Numbered from the stretch's first letter, positions 26,356 to 40,055 are shown. The stretch: 64,000 nt of DNA from Sphaerotilus uruguayifluvii (GCF_013294065.1 NZ_JABSNM010000008.1:174351-238350); one strand, 5' to 3'. Notes: generated by a model not told the origin, from the letters alone. Program-made: numbers and translations.

Positions 26356-27231
26356 ATGAACGCTGCTGCCCGGACCCGCCGCTACGCGGTGCTCGATGTC
26401 TTCACCGCCACGCCGCTGCTCGGCAATCCGCTGGCCGTCGTCATCGACGCCGAGGGCCTGAGCGATGCGCAGATGGCCGCCTGTGCGCGCTGGACGAATC
26501 TCTCCGAGACCACCTTCCTGCTGCCGCCGACCGATCCGGCCGCCGACTACCGGGTGCGCATCTTCACGCCCGGCGGCGAGCTGCCCTTCGCCGGCCACCC
26601 GACGCTGGGCAGCGCCCAGGCCTGGCTGGACGCGGGCGGCGTGCCGCAGCGCGCCGGCGAGGTGGTGCAGGAGTGCGGCGTGGGTCTGGTGCGCGTGCGC
26701 CGTGTCGAGGGGCATGCCCCACGGCTGGCCTTCCAGGCGCCACCGCTGCGACGCAGCGGCCCGGCTGGTGCCGAGACCGTCGCGCAGGTACTGGCCGCGC
26801 TGCGGCTGGCGGCGCCTGCGGTGCTGCAGGTGGAATGGATCGACAACGGCCCGGGCTGGCTCGGCGTGCGGCTGCAGGATGGGGCGGCGGTGCGCGCGCT
26901 GCAGCCCGACTTCGCGGCGATGGCGGCGGCGGGGCTGAAGATCGGCGTCGTCGGCGCCTGGCCGGCGGGCGGCGAGGTCGATGTCGAGGTGCGCGCCTTC
27001 GTGCCGGAGCTGGGCGTGCCGGAAGACCCGGTCACCGGCAGCCTGAACGCCGGTCTGGCGCAGTGGCTGACCGGCGCGGGCCTGCTTCCGGCGCGCTACG
27101 TGGCGGGGCAGGGCCACGCGCTCGGCCGCGACGGGCGGGTGCATGTCGAGCGCATCGCCGCCGGCGAGAACGCCGGCGTGTGGATCGCCGGCGACGTGAC
27201 GGGCTGCGTCAGCGGGACGCTGCGGCTCTGA
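26356..27231 (+). CDS. PhzF family isomerase-like protein
   Basis: This 291-residue protein has the duplicated PhzF/diaminopimelate-epimerase fold. The start YAVLDVFTATPLLGNPLAVV is diagnostic, NLSETTFLLPP carries the Glu that is catalytic in PhzF, and RIFTPGGELPFAGHPTLGSA and EDPVTGSLNAGLAQWL are the two conserved anion-binding motifs. Most members outside phenazine clusters have unknown substrates, and no phenazine genes are here. It follows the aminotransferase stop by two bases and completes the three-gene MocR-controlled operon. Confidence 0.93.
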   Translation: MNAAARTRRYAVLDVFTATPLLGNPLAVVIDAEGLSDAQMAACARWTNLSETTFLLPPTDPAADYRVRIFTPGGELPFAGHPTLGSAQAWLDAGGVPQRAGEVVQECGVGLVRVRRVEGHAPRLAFQAPPLRRSGPAGAETVAQVLAALRLAAPAVLQVEWIDNGPGWLGVRLQDGAAVRALQPDFAAMAAAGLKIGVVGAWPAGGEVDVEVRAFVPELGVPEDPVTGSLNAGLAQWLTGAGLLPARYVAGQGHALGRDGRVHVERIAAGENAGVWIAGDVTGCVSGTLRL

Positions 27232-27232
27232 G

Positions 27233-27250
27233 CCGGGCCCCCCGGCCCGG
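27233..27250. terminator. GC-rich hairpin between convergent phzF-type and cytochrome genes
   Basis: CCGGGCC-cccc-GGCCCGG, a 7-bp stem with a 4-base loop and no T tract, sits two bases after the PhzF stop and three bases before the opposing cytochrome stop. It has the same arms as the hairpin at 2423-2440. Confidence 0.45.
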
Positions 27251-27253
27251 GCG

Positions 27254-27706
27254 TCATTCCTTGCGGAAGTTGTCGTGGCAGCTCTTGCAGGTCTGCGCAG
27301 CTGCGCCGAAGGCGGTCTTGAGCTGGGCCAGATCACCCGTCCTGGCCGCGGCATTGAGCCTGGCGGTCTCCTCGACCATCTTGCTCATGCCCGCCTTGAA
27401 CTTGTCCGATTCGGTCCAGATCTCGGGCTTGGCGCGCGTCTCGCCCTTGTCGGTGCCGGGGCCGAAGGCGGTGCCCGGCAGCGAGGCCAGCTCGGCGACC
27501 AGCGCGGCGTTCTCGGCCGCGGCCTTGGCATCGAAGGGCGCCTTGCCGTTGGCCATCGCGCCGATGCGGCCGAAGTGGTTCGCCATCACGGTGAAGGCGG
27601 CCTTGCGGTACTTGATCGCATCCTCGGGCTTCTGGAACTGGGCGCTGGCGGGCAGGGCGGCCAGCAGGCCGGTGGCGGTGCACAGGACGAGGCAGAGACG
27701 TTTCAT
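27254..27706 (-). CDS. Cytochrome c' (class II c-type cytochrome)
   Basis: This 150-residue periplasmic protein has a signal peptide (LCLVLCTATGLLAALPASA, cleaved before QF). A four-helix-bundle sequence follows, with the heme-binding motif CKSCHDNFRKE at the very C terminus, as in cytochromes c' and c-556. RKAAFTVMANHFGRIG near the mature N terminus is typical of the family. It carries electrons or binds nitric oxide in the periplasm. A diheme-cytochrome-b-like membrane protein is encoded divergently 98 bp away, a common partner arrangement. Confidence 0.95.
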   Translation of the reverse strand: MKRLCLVLCTATGLLAALPASAQFQKPEDAIKYRKAAFTVMANHFGRIGAMANGKAPFDAKAAAENAALVAELASLPGTAFGPGTDKGETRAKPEIWTESDKFKAGMSKMVEETARLNAAARTGDLAQLKTAFGAAAQTCKSCHDNFRKE

Positions 27707-27804
27707 CGGCGGAAGCTCCGGTCGGAAATGGCGGGCAGGGGTGACCCGAAGGTCCGGGCCAGTGTAGCCTTCGCTCCGAAGCCCCTCATGACGCAGGACA
27801 CCCG

Positions 27805-28503
27805 ATGAATCCGACTTCCTCTCCCCGCTCGGCCGCGCTGGTGCGGGTGCGGATCTGGGATCTGCCGACGCGGCTGTTCCACGGGCTGCTGGCGCTGGCG
27901 GTGACCGGCGCGGTGGTGTCGGCCAAGGTGGGCGGCAACGCGATGGTCTGGCACCAGCGTCTCGGGCTGGCGGTGCTGGCGCTGCTGGCCTTCCGGCTGG
28001 TCTGGGGGCTGGCCGGCGGGCGCTGGTCGCGCTTCGCCAGCTTCGTGCACGGCCCCGGCGCCTTGCTGCGCCACCTGCGCGGCCGGCCGCGCCCGGGCGA
28101 GCATCTCGACGTCGGCCACAGTCCGACCGGCGCGCTGTCGGTGTTCGCGCTGCTGGGGCTGCTGGCACTGCAGCTCGCCACCGGGCTGGTCAGCGACGAC
28201 GAGATCGCCTTCACCGGGCCGCTGTACGCCTGGGTCGAGTCGTCGACCGCGCTGAAGGCCACGTCCTGGCACCGCGGCTGGGGCCAGTGGCTGCTGCTGG
28301 GCATGATCGGGCTGCACCTGGTGGCGATCGCCGTCTACCGGCTGCGCGGCACTGACCTGGTCCGGCCGATGCTGTGCGGCGACAAGCTGCTGCCGTCGCA
28401 GGTGCCGCCTTCCCGTGACGATGTTCGCACTCGCGCGCTGGCGCTGCTGCTGGCGGCGGCCGCGGCCGCGCTGGCGGTCTGGGTCGGCGCGCAGGGCGGC
28501 TAG
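27805..28503 (+). CDS. Cytochrome b561-type membrane protein
   Basis: This 232-residue protein has four hydrophobic helices and begins VRIWDLPTRLFHGLLALAV, the hallmark of the Ni/Fe-hydrogenase-type cytochrome b / b561 family. His residues in the helices (LFHGLL, VWHQRLGLAVL, GLHLVAIAVY) can coordinate two b hemes in the inner membrane. It probably hands electrons from the quinone pool to the divergently encoded cytochrome c'. The ATG at 27805 fits the family length. Confidence 0.92.
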   Translation: MNPTSSPRSAALVRVRIWDLPTRLFHGLLALAVTGAVVSAKVGGNAMVWHQRLGLAVLALLAFRLVWGLAGGRWSRFASFVHGPGALLRHLRGRPRPGEHLDVGHSPTGALSVFALLGLLALQLATGLVSDDEIAFTGPLYAWVESSTALKATSWHRGWGQWLLLGMIGLHLVAIAVYRLRGTDLVRPMLCGDKLLPSQVPPSRDDVRTRALALLLAAAAAALAVWVGAQGG

Positions 28504-28514
28504 ACTGCGCTGCC

Positions 28515-29024
28515 ATGGACGTACCCGAGACACGGCTCGTCATCGCCGACACCCCGGCGCTGATCGAGTCCGCACGCGAGATCTTTCGCGACTACGCCGC
28601 CAGCCTGGCCTTCGACCTGTGCTTCCAGGGCTTCGACGAGGAGCTCGCCAGTCTGCCCGGCCCGTATGCGCCGCCGCACGGCACGCTGCTGCTGGCGCTG
28701 GTCGACGGCGAGGTGGCCGGCTGCGGCGCGCTGCGGCCGCTGACCGACGTGGACTACCCGAACGCCTGCGAGATGAAGCGGCTGTTCGTGCGTCGCGCCT
28801 TCCGCCGCTTCGGCCTGGGCCGGCAGATCGCCGAGGCGCTGATCGACGCCGGCCGCCAGGGCGGCTACTCGTCGATGCTGCTCGACACGCTCGACGACAT
28901 GGAGGCCGCGCGCGAGCTCTACGCCTCGCTGGGCTTCGTCGAGGTGCCGCCGTACTACTTCAATCCGGTGCCGGGCGCGCACTACCTGCGCGTCGACCTG
29001 GACGCGGTGACGAGCCGCTACTGA
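28515..29024 (+). CDS. GNAT family N-acetyltransferase
   Basis: This 169-residue protein is a single GNAT domain. The acetyl-CoA-binding motif A (EMKRLFVRRAFRRFGLGRQIAEALI, Q/R-x-x-G-x-G/A in RRFGLG) lies around residues 86-110 and motif B (AARELYASLGFVEVPPYY) near the C terminus. Substrate is unknown. It begins 11 bp after the cytochrome b gene and may share its transcript. Confidence 0.92.
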   Translation: MDVPETRLVIADTPALIESAREIFRDYAASLAFDLCFQGFDEELASLPGPYAPPHGTLLLALVDGEVAGCGALRPLTDVDYPNACEMKRLFVRRAFRRFGLGRQIAEALIDAGRQGGYSSMLLDTLDDMEAARELYASLGFVEVPPYYFNPVPGAHYLRVDLDAVTSRY

Positions 29025-29114
29025 GCCGCCGCCACGGCGGCGGGCGCGGTTACATCGCGGTACGGCGCTAGGATCTCGGGCCTCGACCCTGATGCATCCC
29101 GGAGATCCCGCTTG

Positions 29115-30014
29115 ATGGACGACACCCCGATCCGCGCTGTCAGCCCGCCCTGCCTGCTGGGCGAATCGCCGATGTGGCACCCGCAGGAGCAGGTGCTCTA
29201 CTGGTGCGACATTCCCGGCCGGCGCGTGCACCGGCTCGATCCGGTGCGCGGCACGACCGCGGCCTGGGACTTTCCCTGCGAGCCGGCGAGCCTGGCGCCG
29301 CTGCTCGGCGGCGGGCTGCTGCTGGCGATGCGCGACGGCCTGTGGCGCTTCGATCCCGCCAGCGGCCAGCGCGAGCGCCTGGCCGAGCCGCCCTACGACC
29401 CGGCGAAGGAGCGCTTCAACGACGGCAAGAGCGATGCGCTCGGCCGCTTCTGGGTCGGCACGATCTACGAGCCGCGCGAGCCGGCGCTGGCGGCGCTGTA
29501 CTGCTGGTCGCATGGCGAGCTCCAGCGCATGGCCGACGGCGTCACCGTCTCGAACGGCCTGGGCTGGAGCCCGGACGGGCGCACGATGTACTGGACGGAC
29601 ACGACCTCGCACACCATCCATGCGCTCGATGTCGACGCACACGACGGAAGCCTGTCGCGCCGGCGCGTCTTCGCCACCTTCGCGCGCAAGCAGGCCGGCC
29701 AGCCGCTCGAGGGCTATGGCGGTCGTCCCGACGGTGCCGCGGTCGACGTCGAGGGCTGCTACTGGGTGGCGATGTTCGAGGGGCAGCGCGTGCTGCGGCT
29801 GTCGCCCTCGGGCGAGGTGCTGCGCGAGATCCGCCTGCCGGTGCGCTGCCCGACCATGCCCTGCTTCGGCGGCGCCGACCTGAAGACGCTCTACATCACC
29901 ACTGCGCGCGAGAAGCGTCCGGCCGAGGAGCTGGCCGCCCAGCCGCTGGCCGGCTGCGTGCTGGCGCTGGAGGTCGACGTGCCAGGCCTGCCGGCGCAGT
30001 TCGCGCTCGGCTGA
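29115..30014 (+). CDS. SMP-30/gluconolactonase family lactone hydrolase
   Basis: This 299-residue protein is a six-bladed beta-propeller of the SMP-30/LRE family. Metal-binding positions are visible: the Glu in LLGESPMWHPQEQ (near 17), the Asn in RFNDGKSDALGRFWVGTI (near 104), SNGLGWSPDGRTMYWTDT (near 152) and RPDGAAVDVEGCYWVAMF (near 206). It would open a sugar lactone in the cytosol. I use the ATG at 29115 rather than the TTG at 29112. No sugar dehydrogenase gene is adjacent, so the substrate is open. Confidence 0.93.
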   Translation: MDDTPIRAVSPPCLLGESPMWHPQEQVLYWCDIPGRRVHRLDPVRGTTAAWDFPCEPASLAPLLGGGLLLAMRDGLWRFDPASGQRERLAEPPYDPAKERFNDGKSDALGRFWVGTIYEPREPALAALYCWSHGELQRMADGVTVSNGLGWSPDGRTMYWTDTTSHTIHALDVDAHDGSLSRRRVFATFARKQAGQPLEGYGGRPDGAAVDVEGCYWVAMFEGQRVLRLSPSGEVLREIRLPVRCPTMPCFGGADLKTLYITTAREKRPAEELAAQPLAGCVLALEVDVPGLPAQFALG

Positions 30015-30232
30015 GGCTGCGGGCCTCGGGCGCACGTTCGTGGTGCGTCGCCATGAAAGCGGGCTGTCATCGAGCTTGCGCATCATCATGGCGATGCACC
30101 GTCAAGTGTGGTGATCCCGCGAATGAATGCACATCGGCAGCGCAGTGTTGTATGCCGTGCACGCTTCAGGGGCGCCTTGCATCCGGTGCGCTGAAACGAT
30201 GCTGAAACGTCTGAGCTGTCGGGGTTTCCACG

Positions 30233-30238
30233 TATAAT
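30233..30238 (+). promoter_or_regulatory. -10 box of the ATP synthase operon
   Basis: A perfect TATAAT lies 25 bases before the atpI ATG at 30263, predicting a start near 30245. I see no good -35 at 17 bp. The rest of the 248-bp region from 30015 holds nothing else I can name. A start codon at 30242 would lie at or before the transcription start, which favours 30263. Confidence 0.55.
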
Positions 30239-30262
30239 TCGATGGTTTTGCCGAGCAAGCCG

Positions 30263-30784
30263 ATGAACACCGTGAAGACGAGCACGGCCGGGACGTCCCG
30301 GTGGCAGGTCGACCTCGATGACCCATCAGCTGAGGACGGCGAAGAGGAATTCAAGAGCCTGACGAGGGAGGAGGCGCAAGCGCTCCGAAGCCGTCTCCCG
30401 CAGATCTCTCCGTGGCGGGTGGTGGCGGCGCAAGCCGTGGCAGGCGTGGTGATGACGGTGCTGTGCTGGCTTGTCGTCACCGGGCGGGGAGCGGTCTGGT
30501 CCGCGCTTTACGGTGCGGCCACCGTGGTGGTGCCGACCGCGCTTCTGGCGCGCGGCATGGCCCGGATGAACCGGCTGCCGGAGGTGAAGGCGAACGTCGC
30601 TGCGTTCAACTTCATGTTCTGGGAGTTCCTGAAGATCGGGATCTCGGTGGCCATGCTGGCAGCTGCGATCCTGGTCGTGCCCGATCTGAGCTGGCCGGCG
30701 CTGCTGGTCACGATGATCGTGTGCATGAAGATGAATTGGCTGGCCCTGCTGTGGCGGGGTCGGGTGACAACCACTCGGTCTTAA
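30263..30784 (+). CDS. atpI: ATP synthase subunit I (AtpI)
   Basis: The 173-residue product has a charged N-terminal tail of about 50 residues ([27 protein letters not shown] in part) and four membrane helices, beginning [20 protein letters not shown] and ending [18 protein letters not shown]. It is the first gene of the atp operon and by analogy helps assemble the c-ring. AtpI proteins vary in sequence, so the call rests on position, topology and length. The start at 30263 fits the promoter upstream. Confidence 0.88.
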   Translation: MNTVKTSTAGTSRWQVDLDDPSAEDGEEEFKSLTREEAQALRSRLPQISPWRVVAAQAVAGVVMTVLCWLVVTGRGAVWSALYGAATVVVPTALLARGMARMNRLPEVKANVAAFNFMFWEFLKIGISVAMLAAAILVVPDLSWPALLVTMIVCMKMNWLALLWRGRVTTTRS

Positions 30785-30818
30785 GACACAAAAGACGACA
30801 ACCGTTCGAGAGAAGACG

Positions 30819-31715
30819 ATGGCTGCCGAAGAACACGCTGCTGAGCATGCGCCGACCGCGGGGGAGTACATCTCCCACCACCTGACCCACCTGACCAACC
30901 GCGTCCAGACCGGCATTGCCGATTTCTCGACCAGCGATCCGGTCCTGAAGCTGGACTCGCTGTTCTTCTCGATCCTGCTGGGCGTCGTGGGCTGCTTCCT
31001 GCTGTGGAGCGTGGCCCGCCGCGTGAGCTCGGGCGTGCCGGGCCGCATGCAGGCTGCCGTCGAGTTCCTGGTCGAGATGGTCGACACCCAGGCCAAGGGC
31101 ATCGTGCACAACGCCGAGTCGCGCAAGGCCGTCGCCCCGCTGGCGCTGACCGCCTTCGTCTGGATCTTCCTGATGAACGCGATGGACCTGCTGCCGCTGG
31201 ACCTGCTGCCCAAGCTGTGGGCCGGCGTCTACGGCGCGATGGGCCATGACCCGCACCACGCCTACCTGCGCGTCGTGCCGACCGCCGACCTGTCGGTCAC
31301 GCTGGGCATGTCGGTCACCGTGCTGCTGGCCTGCCTGTACTACAGCATCAAGATCAAGGGTCTGGGCGGCTGGATCGCCGAGCTGTTCTCGGCTCCGTTC
31401 CATGCGCACGGCCCGGCCGCGCTGCTGCTGGCCCCGATCAACTTCACGCTGCAGATGATCGAGTTCGCCGCCAAGACGATCTCGCACGGCATGCGACTGT
31501 TCGGCAACATGTTCGCCGGCGAACTGGTGTTCATGCTGATCGCCCTGATGGGCGCGGTGGGCTTCGGCTCCTTCGGTGGCATCGCGCTGTGGGTCGGCAA
31601 CGTCATCGCCGGCACCGCCTGGGCCATCTTCCACATCCTGATCATCACGCTGCAGGCCTTCATCTTCATGATGCTGACCCTGGTGTACGTCGGCCAGGCG
31701 CACGACAAGCACTGA
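30819..31715 (+). CDS. atpB: ATP synthase Fo subunit a
   Basis: This 298-residue membrane protein forms the proton half-channels against the c-ring. It has the long periplasmic-side N terminus, about six membrane helices, a [21 protein letters not shown] segment (partly quoted) and the essential Arg in the helix [15 protein letters not shown] region ([13 protein letters not shown]). [22 protein letters not shown] forms the last helix. Length and motifs are those of betaproteobacterial AtpB. It follows atpI after 34 bp. Confidence 0.97.
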   Translation: MAAEEHAAEHAPTAGEYISHHLTHLTNRVQTGIADFSTSDPVLKLDSLFFSILLGVVGCFLLWSVARRVSSGVPGRMQAAVEFLVEMVDTQAKGIVHNAESRKAVAPLALTAFVWIFLMNAMDLLPLDLLPKLWAGVYGAMGHDPHHAYLRVVPTADLSVTLGMSVTVLLACLYYSIKIKGLGGWIAELFSAPFHAHGPAALLLAPINFTLQMIEFAAKTISHGMRLFGNMFAGELVFMLIALMGAVGFGSFGGIALWVGNVIAGTAWAIFHILIITLQAFIFMMLTLVYVGQAHDKH

Positions 31716-32126
<411 letters not shown>

Positions 32127-32185
32127 TCGGTCTTTCTCGTCGTTCCCTGTTCCCCTAAACGACTTACACGAGAAAGGTCGAAGCC

Positions 32186-32656
32186 GTGAATCTGAACGCA
32201 ACACTGTTGGCGCAGATCGTGGTCTTCGCGATCCTCTGGTGGTTCACGATGAAGTTCGTGTGGCCGCCGATCACGAAGGCGCTCGATGATCGCGCCAAGA
32301 AGGTCGCGGACGGCCTGGCTGCGGCCGACAAGGCCAAGCTCGAACTCGCCAGCGCGAACAAGCGCGTCGAGGAACAGCTTGTCCAATCGCGCAACGAGAC
32401 CGCCAAGCTGCTGGCCGACGCTGAAAAGCGTGCACAGGCCATCATCGACGAGGCCAAGCGTCGCGCCGAGGACGAAGGTGCCAAGATCGTCGCCGCTGCG
32501 AAGGCCGAAGCCGACCAGCAGTCGATCCAGGCCCGCGAGACCCTGCGCTCGCAGGTCGCCGCACTGGCCGTCAAGGGCGCCGAGCAGATCCTCAAGCGCG
32601 AGGTCAACGCTGGTGTCCACGCCGAGCTGCTGGCTCGCCTGAAGACGGAGCTGTGA
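32186..32656 (+). CDS. atpF: ATP synthase Fo subunit b
   Basis: This 156-residue stator subunit has one N-terminal membrane helix ([20 protein letters not shown]) and a long charged helix that dimerises and reaches up to F1. It starts with GTG at 32186; the [10 protein letters not shown] start is typical of the family and AGAAAGG lies upstream. The gene ends four bases before atpH. Confidence 0.97.
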   Translation: MNLNATLLAQIVVFAILWWFTMKFVWPPITKALDDRAKKVADGLAAADKAKLELASANKRVEEQLVQSRNETAKLLADAEKRAQAIIDEAKRRAEDEGAKIVAAAKAEADQQSIQARETLRSQVAALAVKGAEQILKREVNAGVHAELLARLKTEL

Positions 32657-32659
32657 CAC

Positions 32660-33193
32660 ATGGCCGAGCTCACTACCATCGCACGTCCCTACGCCGAAGC
32701 CCTGTACCAGGTCGCCGCGAAGGGTGACGTGACGGCCTGGAGCCGTCAGGTCGCCGCGCTGGCCGCAGTCGCCTCCGACGAGAAGCTGCGCCAGTTCGCC
32801 GACAGCCCGAAGGTGACCGGCGCCCAGGTCTTCGACCTGATCAGCAGCGTCGTCGGCATGCCGCTGGAGACCGGCGTGCAGAACTTCCTGCGCACCGTGA
32901 TCGACAACGGCCGCCTGGTGGCCCTGCCCGCCATCGCCGAGCAGTTCCATGCCTTGGTCAACGCCGCATCCGGCGTGTCCGATGCCGTGATCTACAGCCC
33001 CTACCCGATCGCCGGCGAGTCGCTCGCCGAGGTCGTGGCAAGCCTGGAGAAGCGCTTCGCGCGCAAGCTGTCGGCCCGTGTCGAGATCGAGCCGGAGCTG
33101 ATCGGCGGCATCCGCGTGGTGGTGGGCGACGAGGTGCTCGACACCTCCGTCAAGGCCCGACTCGAACGCATGAAGGTGGCGCTGAGCGCTTGA
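32660..33193 (+). CDS. atpH: ATP synthase F1 subunit delta
   Basis: This 177-residue peripheral stator subunit joins subunit b to the top of the alpha/beta hexamer. The N-terminal helical bundle starts [15 protein letters not shown] and the C-terminal part carries [26 protein letters not shown] in part, the conserved end of delta/OSCP. Position and length are as expected in the operon. Confidence 0.97.
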   Translation: MAELTTIARPYAEALYQVAAKGDVTAWSRQVAALAAVASDEKLRQFADSPKVTGAQVFDLISSVVGMPLETGVQNFLRTVIDNGRLVALPAIAEQFHALVNAASGVSDAVIYSPYPIAGESLAEVVASLEKRFARKLSARVEIEPELIGGIRVVVGDEVLDTSVKARLERMKVALSA

Positions 33194-33272
33194 ATCGAAT
33201 CCATCCTCCGTGTCGGAGCCTGCCGTCGCGCCACCCTGGCGAGGCATGGCTCCACCGGACTGGGAGCAAGCT

Positions 33273-34811
<1,539 letters not shown>

Positions 34812-34826
34812 GCCGGGAGCAGCGTC

Positions 34827-37173
<2,347 letters not shown>

Positions 37174-37274
37174 GCCGGCTGACGGTCGCTGCCCGTTCCC
37201 GCCCCGTGCGGGTGGCTGCGGGCGGCGCCGCCACCTCCGTCTCCTGACTCTCTTCAAACCAACGAAGGAACACC

Positions 37275-37691
37275 ATGGCAACGATCCACGTGGACGTCGT
37301 CTCCGCGGAAGAGTCGATCTTCTCGGGCGAGGCGAAGTTCGTCGCGCTGCCGGGCGAGAACGGCGAGCTGGGCATCCTGCCCCGCCACACGCCGCTGATC
37401 ACCCGCATCAAGCCGGGCGCGGTGCGCATCGAGCGCGCCGACAATGGCCAGGAAGAGTTCGTGTTCGTGGCTGGCGGCCTCCTCGAGGTGCAGCCGGACC
37501 GCGTGACCGTGCTCGCCGACACCGCGATCCGCGGCCATGACCTCGACGAGGCCAAGGCCCAGGAAGCCAAGCGCAAGGCCGAGGAAGCGATCAAGAACGC
37601 CAAGAGCGACATCGACCTGGCCCGCGCCCAGAGCGAATTCGCGATGATGGCCGCCCAGATCGCCGCGATCCAGAAGCTGCGTCGCAAGTGA
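37275..37691 (+). CDS. atpC: ATP synthase F1 subunit epsilon
   Basis: This 138-residue subunit has the N-terminal beta sandwich ([23 protein letters not shown] in part; [14 protein letters not shown]) and the C-terminal helical hairpin rich in Ala/Glu/Lys that can inhibit ATP hydrolysis. It is the last gene of the operon and is followed by a hairpin at 37741-37769. Confidence 0.97.
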   Translation: MATIHVDVVSAEESIFSGEAKFVALPGENGELGILPRHTPLITRIKPGAVRIERADNGQEEFVFVAGGLLEVQPDRVTVLADTAIRGHDLDEAKAQEAKRKAEEAIKNAKSDIDLARAQSEFAMMAAQIAAIQKLRRK

Positions 37692-37740
37692 CGAGGTGAA
37701 CGCCCGCGGCCTGGCCGCAGGCGGACACCGACGACCCCAG

Positions 37741-37769
37741 CGCCCGCGAAGGCTCACGCCTCGCGGGCG
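37741..37769 (+). terminator. Probable terminator of the atp operon
   Basis: CGCCCGCGAaGGC-tcac-GCCTCGCGGGCG forms a 12-bp stem with one bulged A, followed by TTGTCATT. The T tract is weak. It lies between the convergent atp operon and TPM gene and may act in both directions. Confidence 0.6.
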
Positions 37770-37811
37770 TTGTCATTGGTCCGTGCGCCTCGTGTCGCGC
37801 GCGGAGCGCCT

Positions 37812-38324
37812 TCAGCGCAGGTCGACCTGGTCGGGCAGCTCGTTGATGCGCTCCGGGCCGGCGGCGGCCGCCGGCAGACGGCGCAGCCAGCCGTCGAGCG
37901 TGGCGATCGCGCTCTGCAGCGCCTGCTCGTGCCGCCCTTCGGCCAGCAGCGGGCGCATCGCTTCGACCAGCGCCTGCCAGTCGGCCGGACCGATCTGCCG
38001 GTGCAGCGCGCGATCGGCGACCACCTCGATCGCGCGGTCGGCCAGCAGCAGGTAGACCAGCACGCCGTTGTTGCGCTCGGTGTCCCAGACGCGCAGCTTC
38101 GAGAACATCGCCAGCGCCCGGTCGCGCGGGCGGGCCCGCCCGCGCAGGTAGCGCCAGGGCAGCGCCGCCTCGACGCACAGGCGGATCTGGCCGTCATGGC
38201 CCTGTTCGCTGGTGGCGATGGCCTGCTGCAGCCGCTGCAGCGCCGCGTCGTCGAGCGCGCGGCGCACCGCCCGCCGGCCGGTGGCCAGATGGCGCAGCAT
38301 GCGCAGCACGGTGTCGCTCATCAT
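37812..38324 (-). CDS. TPM-domain protein (second copy, short)
   Basis: The 170-residue product has a basic N terminus (MLRHLATGRRAVRRALDDAALQRL) and a TPM/TLP18.3 domain with WDTERNNGVLVYLLLADRAIEVVADRAL in part, the core strand pattern of the fold. No signal peptide is obvious. TPM domains occur in membrane-stress and photosystem repair proteins; the specific role is unknown. It follows the longer TPM gene by 32 bp on the same strand, in the typical LemA-TPM-TPM order. Confidence 0.88.
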   Translation of the reverse strand: MMSDTVLRMLRHLATGRRAVRRALDDAALQRLQQAIATSEQGHDGQIRLCVEAALPWRYLRGRARPRDRALAMFSKLRVWDTERNNGVLVYLLLADRAIEVVADRALHRQIGPADWQALVEAMRPLLAEGRHEQALQSAIATLDGWLRRLPAAAAGPERINELPDQVDLR

Positions 38325-38356
38325 CCTTGCATTCCTTCCTCCGGCGCCGTCCGCGC

Positions 38357-39280
38357 TCACCAGCTGCCCGACGAGCCGCCGCCGCCGAAGTCGCCGCCGC
38401 CGCCCGACGAGAAGTCGCCGCCGCCCGACGACGACGAGCCGCTGCCCCAGGAGCCGCCGCCGAAGCCGCCCGGCCCGAAGGGGCCGCGCCCGGCCGTCAC
38501 CCGCGACACCGCCGAGATGAAGGCCATCAGCGCCCCGACCAGCAGGCCCACCAGGCCCAGTCCGATGCTGACCGCCAGCAGGCCGCCGCTGAGCAGCCCG
38601 CCCAGCAGCGCGCAGGCGCCGCCGCTGAGCAGCGGCCCGAGCAGGCGCCCGAACAGGCCGACCAGCGTGCGCGCGATGACCGGCACCGCGATCACGCAGA
38701 AGACGACCCAGGTGAAGACCTCGTCCTGCCCGGTGTCGGCCGGCCCGTGCGAGCCGCTCTCGCCCTGCGTGGCGGGGGCGGGCAGCCGCTCGCCGCGGAT
38801 CAGGCCGTCGAGCTGCGTGACTGCCGCGGCGACGCCGCCGGCGTAGTCGCCCTGGCGGAAGGCCGGCGCCATGCGTTCGCGGATGATGCGGCCCGCCACC
38901 ACGTCGGGAATCGCGCCCTCGAGCGTCCTGGCGACCTCGATGCGCATGCGCCGGTCCTGCACCGCCACGACGATCAGCAGGCCGTCGCCGACTTCGCGCC
39001 GGCCGATCTTCCACTGGTCGGCCACCCGGTGCGCATAGGCGGCGATGTCCTCGGGCTGGGTGGTGGCCACCGTCAGCACCACCAGCTGCGCGCCGGTCTC
39101 GCGCTCGATGCGCGCGAGCTGCTCGACCAGCGCGGCACGGCCGCTGCCGAGCACGCCGGCCTGGTCGATCACCCGGTCCGACAGCGCCGGCACCGGCTGC
39201 AGGTCCTGGGCCTGTGCGCCCAGGGCCAGCAGCAGCAGGCACCCGGCCAGCCAGCGCAGGAAGCCGCGCGCGGTCCTCAT
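38357..39280 (-). CDS. TPM-domain membrane protein (YgcG family) with Gly/Ser tail
   Basis: This 307-residue protein has a signal peptide (WLAGCLLLLALGAQA), a periplasmic TPM domain (ALSDRVIDQAGVL, ETGAQLVVLTVATTQPEDI), membrane helices around residues 190-250 and a C-terminal tail of Gly/Ser repeats ending SSGSW. This is the YgcG-type architecture common next to lemA. It probably acts at the inner-membrane periplasmic face with LemA. The tail lacks a following helix and basic residues, so it is not a sorting signal. Confidence 0.93.
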   Translation of the reverse strand: MRTARGFLRWLAGCLLLLALGAQAQDLQPVPALSDRVIDQAGVLGSGRAALVEQLARIERETGAQLVVLTVATTQPEDIAAYAHRVADQWKIGRREVGDGLLIVVAVQDRRMRIEVARTLEGAIPDVVAGRIIRERMAPAFRQGDYAGGVAAAVTQLDGLIRGERLPAPATQGESGSHGPADTGQDEVFTWVVFCVIAVPVIARTLVGLFGRLLGPLLSGGACALLGGLLSGGLLAVSIGLGLVGLLVGALMAFISAVSRVTAGRGPFGPGGFGGGSWGSGSSSSGGGDFSSGGGGDFGGGGSSGSW

Positions 39281-39287
39281 GACCGGC

Positions 39288-39920
39288 TCAGCGCGACGCC
39301 GCCGGGGCCGGCTTGTCGAAGCTGACCGTCGGCGGTGCGCTGATCTGGGCCTCGTTGGCGACCGTGAAGCTCGGCTTGACGGGATAGCTGAAGATCATCG
39401 CGGTCAGGTTGGTCGGGAAGCTGCGGGCGAGAATGTTGTAGTCCTGCACCGCCTTGATGTAGCGGTTGCGCGCCACGGTGATGCGGTTCTCGGTGCCCTC
39501 GAGCTGCACGCGCAGGTCCTGGAAGGCCTGGTTGGCCTTCAGGTTCGGGTAGTTCTCGGTGACGACCAGCAGGCGGCTCAGCGCGCCGGAGAGCTCGCCC
39601 TGTGCGTCCTGGAAGCGCTTGAACGCGGCGGGGTCGTTGATCAGCTCCGGCGTGGCCTGGATCGAGGTGGCCTTCGCGCGGGCCTCGACCACCTTCGTCA
39701 GCGTGTCCTGCTCGAAGCTGGCCTCGCCCTTGACGGTGGCGACCAGGTTGGGCACCAGGTCGGCGCGGCGCTGGTACTGGTTGAGCACCTCGGCCCAGCC
39801 CGACTTGACCTGCTCGTCCAGGCGCTGGAAGTCGTTGTAGCCGCAGCCCGACAGCGCGGCGGCGAACAGCATGGCCGCACCCAGGCGCAGCCATGACCAT
39901 GAAAAGAGGCGCAGGAACAT
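39288..39920 (-). CDS. LemA family lipoprotein
   Basis: From the ATG at 39920 (preceded by GGAGGG) the 210-residue protein has a signal sequence with lipobox LSGC, then the LemA helical core ([25 protein letters not shown] in part, ARAKA and [20 protein letters not shown] in part). LemA proteins are membrane-attached helical bundles of unclear function, regularly paired with TPM proteins as here. The gene is divergent from hemE. Confidence 0.95.
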   Translation of the reverse strand: MFLRLFSWSWLRLGAAMLFAAALSGCGYNDFQRLDEQVKSGWAEVLNQYQRRADLVPNLVATVKGEASFEQDTLTKVVEARAKATSIQATPELINDPAAFKRFQDAQGELSGALSRLLVVTENYPNLKANQAFQDLRVQLEGTENRITVARNRYIKAVQDYNILARSFPTNLTAMIFSYPVKPSFTVANEAQISAPPTVSFDKPAPAASR

Positions 39921-40040
39921 CAGGGATCCCTCCGAAGGTGTCTTCACTGTGAAAGTGTGTCAGGCTGCGCGCTTCGACACAGGTCAAGACTAGCGCAGCC
40001 GGCTGAGGGCGGGATGACGGTCCGCAGGCAGGCGCGCTCC

Positions 40041-40046
40041 TACAAT
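40041..40046 (+). promoter_or_regulatory. -10 box directly before hemE (short or leaderless transcript)
   Basis: TACAAT ends 9 bases before the hemE ATG, so transcription would start only two or three bases upstream of the start codon. No ribosome site is visible and the -35 is poor. A second, more distant promoter cannot be excluded. Confidence 0.45.
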
Positions 40047-40055
40047 CCCGCCACC

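Noticed and set aside
30242..30262. Upstream ATG at 30242 as the atpI start
   Set aside because: It lies at or before the transcription start predicted from TATAAT at 30233-30238, so the ATG at 30263 is preferred.
38357..38420. Gly/Ser tail of the TPM protein as a GlyGly-CTERM rhombosortase signal
   Set aside because: The tail is at the extreme C terminus with no membrane helix and no basic residues after it.
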